From Irpex lacteus (taxonomy: Eukaryota > Basidiomycota > Agaricomycetes > Polyporales > Irpicaceae), in assembly GCA_001986395.2 (NCBI GenBank), contig MQVO02000006.1, forward strand, positions 992,001 through 1,056,000: DNA of 64,000 bases. Reading direction: 5' to 3'. The notes below the pieces were generated by a model. That model saw only the letters and a program-made list of their open reading frames with translations. It had not been told where the DNA came from and did not search any database. Every line of letters begins with the position of its first letter. Within the stretch, counting starts at the first letter, position 1. This document shows, piece by piece, positions 57,110 through 64,000 of this stretch. Position numbers and translations under genes: made by a program.

Positions 57110-57527
57110 AGCTCTGACAAGTCGAGCAGCAAGTTCTGGTCAAAGATGAGTTTCGCCATGTCCTGGCTGTAAGGCTTTACACTGAATCTCGATCGGGCCT
57201 GGTATCCGGTGTGTCGGAACGGTCACAAGACGCGCGTCACTGTGTCACAGCGCGGGCGCCGTCACGCTTACCTACTGCTCGGTGGCCAGAAGGCGGTCGA
57301 CACATCCAGCAACCCTCAAGATCAACACAGTGAGCACCTTTCTCGCTTTTATGGACGCAGAACGCATGCTGGGAGGACGTAGGATGGGGCTATGGACAGG
57401 TTCAGGCGATTTACGAGGAGTTTGGGGATGGATGTGGACGTTTCACTTTGGATGATGCATGCGCTCGCGCCCACCCTCATAGTGAGATTCGTATCCTGCA
57501 CTTTACTCACAACGACGTTCTGTCCAG
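57110..57527. promoter_or_regulatory. Divergent promoter region, SDT1 and eL6 genes
   Basis: About 420 bp. The eL6 ATG follows directly after a TGTCCAG, so a 5'-UTR intron ending there is likely, as is usual for ribosomal protein genes. No other element stands out. Confidence 0.4.
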
Positions 57528-58266
57528 ATGGCCCGCTCCCAGCCACGCATCCGCAACCCCGCGCTCGCTCGCCGCGGGCTCAAGAAGACCGCATCGGCCA
57601 CCGACGGCGCACAGACGAAGGAGGTTGAGGTGAAGGGAGAGAAGAACGGTGGAAAGCGTCTTGTGCCCGTGCAGAAGGCACCTCGTTTCTACCCCGCTGA
57701 GGACACCCCTAAGCCCAAGACCTCCCGCAAGGCTCCCAAACCTGCCTCCCTCCGCTCCTCTATCACCCCCGGCACCGTCCTCATTCTCCTTGCGGGTCGT
57801 TTCCGCGGCAAGCGCGTTGTCTTCTTGAAGCAACTCGACAGCGGATTGCTCCTCGTCACTGGCCCGTACAAGATTAACGGTGTCCCCCTCCGACGAGTTA
57901 ACCAGGCGTACGTTATCGCTACGTCAACAAAGGTCGAGCTCGGTGACTTCAAGGTGCGTGGATATTCATGCAAACGCAAATAATTGACACAATACTGATT
58001 CTGGTGGATTATAGGTCGACGAGAAGATCAACGACTCATACTTTGTGAAGGCTGCCTCCAAGGGCAAGACCTCCGCAGAGGAGGAGTTCTTCGCTGACGG
58101 CAAGCCCAAGGAGAAGGAGGCATTCCCCGAATCCAAGGCTGCTGACCAAAAGACCGTCGATGCCGCTATCATCGCTGCGGTCAAGAAGACGGAGTACCTT
58201 TCCAAGTACCTTTCTGCAAGCTGGGGCTTGTCGAAGGGCCAGTTCCCTCACCAGTTGGCTTTCTAA
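57528..58266 (+). CDS. RPL6: 60S ribosomal protein eL6
   Basis: Large-subunit cytosolic ribosomal protein. Two exons (57528-57953, 58015-58266) give 225 residues. Recognised by [59 protein letters not shown], and the C-terminal [20 protein letters not shown]. The basic N-terminal extension ([18 protein letters not shown]) is typical of fungal eL6. C-rich codon use and a probable 5'-UTR intron fit a highly expressed gene. The next gene starts 282 bp downstream on the same strand. Confidence 0.96.
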
Positions 58267-58548
58267 GCGGGCATCACACTTTTGAGGCTGGTACTTGGGA
58301 GTCAGCGAGGAGAGGCTTGGGCGGTTTTTCTACGATATATGATATGCCTGTAGCACCACACATGATATTTCCCACACGCAATCCGACATGCTACATTTGC
58401 GCAGGTGTAGAAATAACTCATTCTTGTGTGAGGTGAATTAATTTTGAATCGGAAGACAAGACAGCTGTTGTTGCAAGTAATTTTGTATGCGGCGTCCAAA
58501 TTACAGTGCGCCATTTAGCGCCCGAAAGCACTTGTAACGGTGCCGTTC

Positions 58549-59747
58549 ATGTTTGCTCTGCACCGAATCACTGCTCGTCCAGCAGCCCAGCATGGACTCC
58601 GTTTTCCGAAGACATCGCAACACAGGTCACCGCATATAGCTGGCAGACCACGAACCTTCGTGTCAGAGGCCATCCAAACCGTGTCAGAGGGATTCCTTGA
58701 CCTCGCCTTGGCCATACCGTTTCCCGAGGCAATACCACCATACTCTGGAACGATTATACTCGTCACCGTGCTCTCACGTTTTGCTACTGTGCCGTTTAGC
58801 TTATGGGTAAGTTGTGTAGAATAGGAATTGTGCGTAGCTGATTTGCGGTGTAGGCGAAGAGAAGACAATGGAGAACGGAGGATGTGGTGATTCCACAGTT
58901 ACTCGAAGAACGGCCTCTTATATTCAAACGTGTACATGAAGAGATGAAGAAGGATGGATTTAGAGGTAATAAGGAGGAGGCTATGAAGGAGCACGCCAAG
59001 CGAGCGCAGCCTATGGTATGTTATGTTGCTACAAGCAAATGACCAAGTCTGCGTATACTCATCGGACCAGTTGAAAGCTCGTCAGAAGGAGCTCTGCAGG
59101 GAGCACAAATGCACCGTGCTGCCGACAATGCTCATACCCCCTCTATCTCAATTGCCTGTATTCGTTGGCATATCTATGGCTCTCGGTCGAGCTTCTGCGC
59201 CGCCCTCTGTCCTTGATTCCGAATCCTTCCTGACTCTCACGTCTCTGACCCATGGGGATCCAACCTTGACATTACCAATTATGTTGGGCATCGTGACCTT
59301 CGCGAACGTGGATGCAACGCGATTTTTCGTCACTCCCGAAAGAGCGGCACGGGAGCAACGTCAAGAGGAGGCCAATGCCAAGAAGCGTGCGGCAGGCGAA
59401 ATGGCTCTGCAGCCACGGAAGATATTCCAGAACACGCTGCGTCTTGCGGCGGTTGGTAGAATTCTCATTGCGGCGCTGGTTCCAGGAGTGAGTAAAGTTT
59501 ACCATCGCAGCCGTGACTTATATTGACCACATTTACGTAGAGCATACAGCTTTATTGGGTCACATCTGCTGTATTTGGTTTGCTACAGACGTGGGCTATC
59601 GAATGGTGGGATCACCGGCGACGTCTCGCCCGAAGTTTGCAACGCCGAGCACTGGCTGCGGTTCCGCCAAGTGCAGAAGCACCTACCTCGACGATCGTTA
59701 TGCAAAAAGTACATCAATCCAAGCCGAAACAACACTCTTCAAATTAA
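58549..59747 (+). CDS. COX18: Mitochondrial inner-membrane insertase COX18 (Oxa1/YidC family)
   Basis: Predicted insertase that exports the C-terminal domain of Cox2 across the mitochondrial inner membrane. Four exons (58549-58806, 58854-59015, 59071-59487, 59541-59747) give 347 residues. A basic presequence (FALHRITARPAAQHG) precedes the first membrane segment (SGTIILVTVLSRFATVPFSLW), the charged loop RRQWRTEDV, the KARQKELCREHKC segment, and the family core LPTMLIPPLSQLPVFVGISMAL; the last segment is SIQLYWVTSAVFGLLQTWAI. The family's shorter, Cox18-like loop lengths and the lack of an OXA1-type long coiled-coil tail favour COX18 over OXA1. The ATG at 58549 gives the better presequence. Confidence 0.87.
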
Positions 59748-60043
59748 TGTATATATCTCCGTAAGTACTGTTTATGGCTACATCGGATGACTACAAAACG
59801 TGGTTTGAATGAACCCTGTCGAATCCTCCATCGGAGGCAAGCGGTTCATAAAGAAGCATTCTTGATCTAATATGACGAATTATTCCCTTTCCTCTGTATC
59901 ATCCAATCTCGATGCTGATACAACTCTACACAGGGTCGAAGTAATACATCATAATGCTACACTGGATGTAATCGTAAGTCGCTCTCTCCAAAGTCTATCA
60001 AGGGCCTAGTTTTAATGGTCCGGACGACATCATCAGCGTATTA

Positions 60044-60616
60044 TCACTGCTTGGTCACCTGCCTTCCGTCCCTCCCTTCGACATATCTTCCTATCCCCAA
60101 ATGCCACGCCATGCGCGGTACCAGTAGCGTCAACCCTGAGATAATGGTAATCCACAGAATCCCCTCCCACTTGCTGACGTCCCACCGTCCTTCACCTAGT
60201 GCCCATAGCGTAAGAGCGATATGCATAACATCTCCGATTAGCAGCGGGGTTAATAGCGCTTTTACGATCTTCTCCTGGATCGCCGGATGCGACCATAGGT
60301 ACGTACGCGCTGCCGAGAGCACGAAAAAATTTGCGGCTCCGAGGAGGCTGACGGTATGGGCAAGCTGATATAGGGTGACGATGGTCGCCTTAGCTAGTGG
60401 TCCGTCGGGAGCAGAGCCTTGAGGCCATGGTGCCTGTTGCTGGTATACCTGCCTCGTTTGTTAGAACATACCCCAGGCGCATATCTGACCAGTCTCAACT
60501 GTACTAACCTCCTTGGGATACAGGAAAGCCGCGAGAGCCCCGCCAACGGTCAGAAGTGGTTCGTACCAACCAAAGATTAACCAGTAAAAGACTGGGAGCG
60601 CAGAGGGGGGAGACAT
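60044..60616 (-). CDS. Small four-helix membrane protein, DUF7704 type
   Basis: Two exons on the minus strand (60616-60509, 60448-60044) give 170 residues. Four hydrophobic segments can be followed: PVFYWLIFGWYEPLLTVGGALAAF, HTVSLLGAANFFVLSAARTYLW, ALLTPLLIGDVMHIALTLWAL and GILWITIISGLTLLVPRMAW. The EPLLTVGGALAAFLYPKEVY start and the GDVMHIALTLWALG motif are those of the fungal DUF7704 family (recalled, not searched). Function unknown; the topology resembles EXPERA/emopamil-like small membrane proteins, which is only a suggestion. Confidence 0.75.
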
Positions 60617-61463
60617 GTTGGGGTGCTGTGGTTGGTACTGCGACCAGGCGGCTTAAGTAGTAAGAGTAGGGCGGTTTTGGCCAGCGTCGTGCTTTATGAC
60701 CGCGCCAGGGCGATGATGGTGGCGGATCGAACTTTAATAATGCCATACCCGTGATGAATTGTCTCGCTCTGTGCTGGCATTTACCAGCCCGTCTGGGCAA
60801 TCCCGCCACTGCGGCTGGCTGCCGCATTAATGCGTACCGAATAAGTAGCTGACTCGGATTACTTACAGCAGGCAGGCGCCGGTACTGCCTGCCCTGAAGT
60901 ACACGTTTTAACTCGCGTGTTCCGGTTTTCGTGCTCTTCATCTTACATCACGGTCCATTTCTTACCCAGGCAGTCAGCTAGATACAAGTACGCTGTTCAG
61001 CTAAATGGCAGGACCAAGACTGCTCTCTGCAAAGAGATGTGGGTTATAATGCTCTGCTCTCTGTCTTTCGAGACTTCTTGGGGTTAGAGCTTCGCTCCTT
61101 CTGACATTCCGTCTCTTGTATAACACAATTTGTCTTATGCCAATAAATTTTAGTCTTTCTGTCAACTGTATGTCTGAAACACCTCCGCGGCATAAATTAC
61201 TTCAGACCACCGGCTTGTTTGACCAGTTTTACAGCTTGGAACAAGGAGGCAGACCGGAGGAGGTCAAAAATAGAAACGAGCGAAGCGCTCTAAACGTGAA
61301 GTGAAGCTTTCAGATTACTTCCCTTCCTGCTCCGGTTCCGAATGTTTACTGAGGGTTCTCACCTTGATTATCTTCATGCTGCCTTCGTCCACGACTCTCA
61401 TTTCCAGCGCACAGCTGTGTCGTCACTGAGTTCTACGCAGCACAGAGTTTCGGCCCCTTAAAC
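60617..61463. other. Divergent intergenic region before FEX
   Basis: 847 bp. It includes promoters of the DUF7704 gene and FEX, and a GCGAAGCGC mini-hairpin motif at 61280-61288 in a purine-rich patch. No gene recognised. Confidence 0.5.
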
Positions 61464-62693
61464 ATGTCTCTCGTCGAGTCAGGAGGAATCAGCGAAAAGC
61501 CGACGCCCAGTACTACAGAGGCTCAATTACTCTCGCATTCTCCAGCGCGGCGACATAGTCGTGTTAGCGATGAGCTCGAGCGTACTGGGTCTATGGAAGA
61601 TGCGAGGTCGTTGGCATCCATCGACAGACCTCCGAGCAAGGAAGAAGTTTCCGCTCCGAAGGCCTACCATCCCCTCTCTCCGCATGTTCTAGCACTCCTG
61701 ATACCCGCTTCGATATTCGGAGCTCTTGCACGAGTTGGCCTACTCGCTCTTACAACTTATGACGGACGAGCAATATTTCCTCTGGCGTGGATACAGGCAG
61801 CCGGTTGTTTTGTCATGGGATTCGGACTGGGTTTGAAGGAGCCAATCGGGCAGTTGTGAGTAGGACGTCAAGTTGTGATGTCTTCATACTTACTGTGATT
61901 CAGTTATGGCCCTTTGTATACGGCCCTGACAACTGGATTTTGCGGTTCCTTGACCACCTTTTCGAGCTGGCAGCTTGATGTCTTTACTTCATGGCTCAAC
62001 CCTGCTCATGCCCACAGAGACTGGTTCCGCGACGTGAGTCCTCGCGCTGGCTCAACAGCGTAGAACTTATGAATTTTGTAGGTAATAGATGGTCTAGGCA
62101 AGACCCTCTTCACGTTGGCCATCTCCCTTACGTCAGTCAGATTTGGAGTTCACCTTGCTACGGTGTTCGGTCCATTCCCCCCAAAGCTACCTCCTCCTTC
62201 ACGAGCCGCACGATACACCCTCAGTGTCCTCTCCGTCCTCCTATACGCCGGGGCATTTCCCGCGTACTTTCGCATGTCGCCAAGCTTCCGACACCAAGCT
62301 ACGGCTGCGATCCTCTTCTCATTCCCTGGGACCCTATCGCGGTACCTCCTTTCCATCAACCTTAATCAAAGAGTGAAACTGTTCCCTCTCGGAACTTTCA
62401 CGGCAAACGCGTTCGGTACCGCTCTCATTGGAACATTCCATGTTCTGCAGAGTACCAGGACACCACCTTCACCGAACGGCTGCGCGGTCCTGCAGGGACT
62501 GATCGATGGATATTGCGGCTGCCTGACAACTGTCAGTACCTTTGCCACTGAAGTTGCCGCTCTGAGCCCTGGAAAGGCGTGGCTCTATGTCGTACTCAGC
62601 TGGGTGACTTGTCAGCTGCTGCTGCTCGTCATTCTCGGCCCGTCCTACTGGGCTGGCAATGTCAGCGAGAATGTGACATGTATTTTTGCATAG
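61464..62693 (+). CDS. FEX1: Plasma-membrane fluoride exporter (FEX, duplicated CrcB/Fluc)
   Basis: Removes fluoride from the cytoplasm. Three exons (61464-61855, 61904-62033, 62082-62693) give 377 residues, matching fungal FEX length. After a polar, Ser-rich 75-residue N-terminus come two CrcB domains in one chain. Domain 1: IFGALARVGLLAL, then FCGSLTTFSSWQLDVF (phenylalanine and sodium-site motif). Domain 2: PGTLSRYLLS, KLFPLGTFTANAFGTALIG and GYCGCLTTVSTFATEV. The conserved pore asparagine is present in domain 2 (TANAFGT) but replaced by alanine at the matching place in domain 1 (QAAGCFVMG), as in eukaryotic FEX proteins where one pore is thought to be vestigial. Membrane count about nine, with an antiparallel linker helix. 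Confidence 0.92.
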
Positions 62694-63062
62694 GTGAGAA
62701 GAATAGGATTTTACATGGAAGTGTCTACGCGCATAGCTGGGCGTCGTCGGCATCGACTCGATTTGATCTGTCTGGTATGTGGCATATAATACGGATGTAG
62801 GATTTCAGTAATACAGTTTACACATGGATTCTTGAACATAGTACGGTTGTAATATCATAGATTTTTGTTCATACGTAGCTCGTCTCAGTCTATAATGTAT
62901 ACTTGAGCCATAAATATCCAAGTCCAAACTCGGAGATGGTTTGAGTCGAAGCATGCACCGAATAGGAAGGTCTATTCTAGGCTCATGGAGGCCACGTTGT
63001 GCTTGAGATACGGTGGCGTCTAAGTCAGCGCGGCTTTGTCTGCGCCTCATCCAAAGCGATCC
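62694..63062. other. Tandem intergenic region, FEX to CKB
   Basis: 369 bp holding the FEX 3' UTR and the CK2-beta promoter. No element recognised. Confidence 0.5.
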
Positions 63063-64000
63063 ATGTCGCGACGGCAGCCACAACTTTACCCAGAATCCCA
63101 TCTTCCACCAGAAGAACTCGAAGACGAACAGATAATCAGCGGCACAGGAGAAGGCGACGAGCTCATGGAGGACGCGCACGGCGAGGAAGAGGAGGGCTAC
63201 AGTGAGTTATACTCGTCTTCCGTTTATTGACGTACACCCCTTTCTGCTGCTGTACATGCAATGTGACATGGACATTACAAAGTCGATTGATTAGATCAGG
63301 ACGTCACTGAACTTCATTTGCTTGTAAGGCTCCTCAACACCGACTTCCACGTTAACGTGGATCAGCTGGTTCTGCTCACTACCTGGACACGAATACTATT
63401 GTGAAGTCACGGAGGATTTCATCGAGGATGACTTCAATCTTACGGGCTTAAACTCGATGGTACCGTTCTGGAAGGAGGCCATGGAAATGGTGCTCGACGT
63501 TGAGCCAGGTACGTACGGACACCACGCATACGAATGATGACTAGAGTTCATCGGTGCAAGACAGATGAGGAAACAAATAAGATTCCCGACGTGTCCATCG
63601 TGGAGGCCTCCGCCGAACTACTTTACGGATTGGTGCATCAGCGATATATCTTGACACGTATGGGACTTCAGGCTATGGTAGGTTGAGCCTGTCCTCTATA
63701 TCGCCATGCAGATCGTCTTTACGGACCGGTTTCCTCAGGTGGAGAAGTACGAACAAGGAATATTCGGAGCGTGCCCTAGAGTGTTCTGCAACGGCACTCA
63801 TGTCGTTCCATGTGGGAGAACGGATATACCGGGCCATGATACTGTCAAGCTGTATTGTCCTAACTGCAGCGACATTTACACCCCTCCAAGCAGTCGTTTC
63901 CAAGGCGTCGATGGTAGCTATACGTCCTCTATCTTATTCTTGGGCTGCTCAATACATTGGTCAATACATAGGCGCATTCTTTGGAACTACATTCCCACAT
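63063..64000 (+). CDS. CKB1: Casein kinase 2 regulatory (beta) subunit, partial at the window end
   Basis: Regulatory subunit of the CK2 tetramer. Exons 63063-63201, 63329-63508, 63565-63677, 63739-63913 and 63972 to beyond the edge are in frame. An acidic N-terminal extension (GTGEGDELMEDAHGEEEEGYS) leads into the CK2-beta fold: TWISWFCSLPGHEYYCEVTEDFIEDDFNLTGL, YGLVHQRYILTRMGLQAM, VEKYEQGIFGACPRVFC, and the second half of the zinc ribbon (KLYCPNCSDIYTPP), giving the four zinc cysteines in two Cys-x-Cys-type pairs (CPRVFC and CPNC). The C-terminal part after FFGTTFPH is outside the window. The first intron (127 nt) ends in AAG. CKB1 versus CKB2 type cannot be decided. Confidence 0.95.

Overview
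The window is nuclear DNA of a filamentous basidiomycete, most likely an agaricomycete. Protein genes are compact and alternate between strands. I infer about 125 spliceosomal introns, mostly 50-60 nt, with GT donors, CTNAC-like branch sites and YAG (sometimes AAG) acceptors. The gene set also fits: a Schizophyllum SC15-like secreted protein, an agaricomycete glycopeptide-type secreted protein, a Set1/COMPASS Shg1 subunit and a SLIP-GC-like nuclear GTPase. I saw no rRNA, no credible tRNA, no CRISPR array and no viral gene.

Layout. 0-9.4 kb: the APSES/ankyrin cell-cycle transcription factor MBP1 (+), uroporphyrinogen decarboxylase HEM12 (-) divergent from COMPASS subunit SHG1 (+), and an anion:cation-symporter-type MFS permease (+). 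10-18.3 kb: an SC15-like secreted protein (-), mitochondrial ribosomal protein bL12m (+), CCR4-NOT subunit NOT3 (-) and a secreted glycopeptide-like protein (-). 20.3-33 kb: an 819-residue unrecognised acidic/basic protein (+), a 1218-residue SLIP-GC-like GTPase with 23 exons including 3-nt and 7-nt microexons (+), a polyamine/drug-type MFS transporter (-) and a low-complexity Ser/His/Tyr protein (-). 33-42 kb is gene-poor: one short hypothetical gene, a xylitol/sorbitol-type dehydrogenase (-), a MITE-like insertion with 12-bp flanking direct repeats, and several perfect hairpins. 42-54 kb: MET6 (+), an ASCC1/AKAP7-like 2H phosphoesterase (-), an intronless kinase-like protein (+), then DNA polymerase epsilon subunit B DPB2 (-) head to head with PHAF1/UPF0183 (+). 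56-64 kb: pyrimidine 5'-nucleotidase SDT1-like (-), ribosomal protein eL6 (+), COX18 (+), a DUF7704-type membrane protein (-), the fluoride exporter FEX (+), and casein kinase 2 beta subunit, cut by the window end.

Connections. This is mainly housekeeping sequence: heme and methionine synthesis, translation, replication, mRNA turnover, chromatin. The factor predicted to read MluI cell-cycle boxes (MBP1) lies in the same window as DPB2, whose shared promoter with PHAF1 carries two such boxes 23 bp apart; MBP1 also has one upstream of itself. Both DPB2 and PHAF1 have unusually long introns made of low-complexity pyrimidine sequence on the sense strand, unlike the short introns elsewhere.

Exon models were built by hand from splice signals, reading frame and remembered family sequence. 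All complete models keep frame (coding length divisible by three). Transcript ends were not determined.
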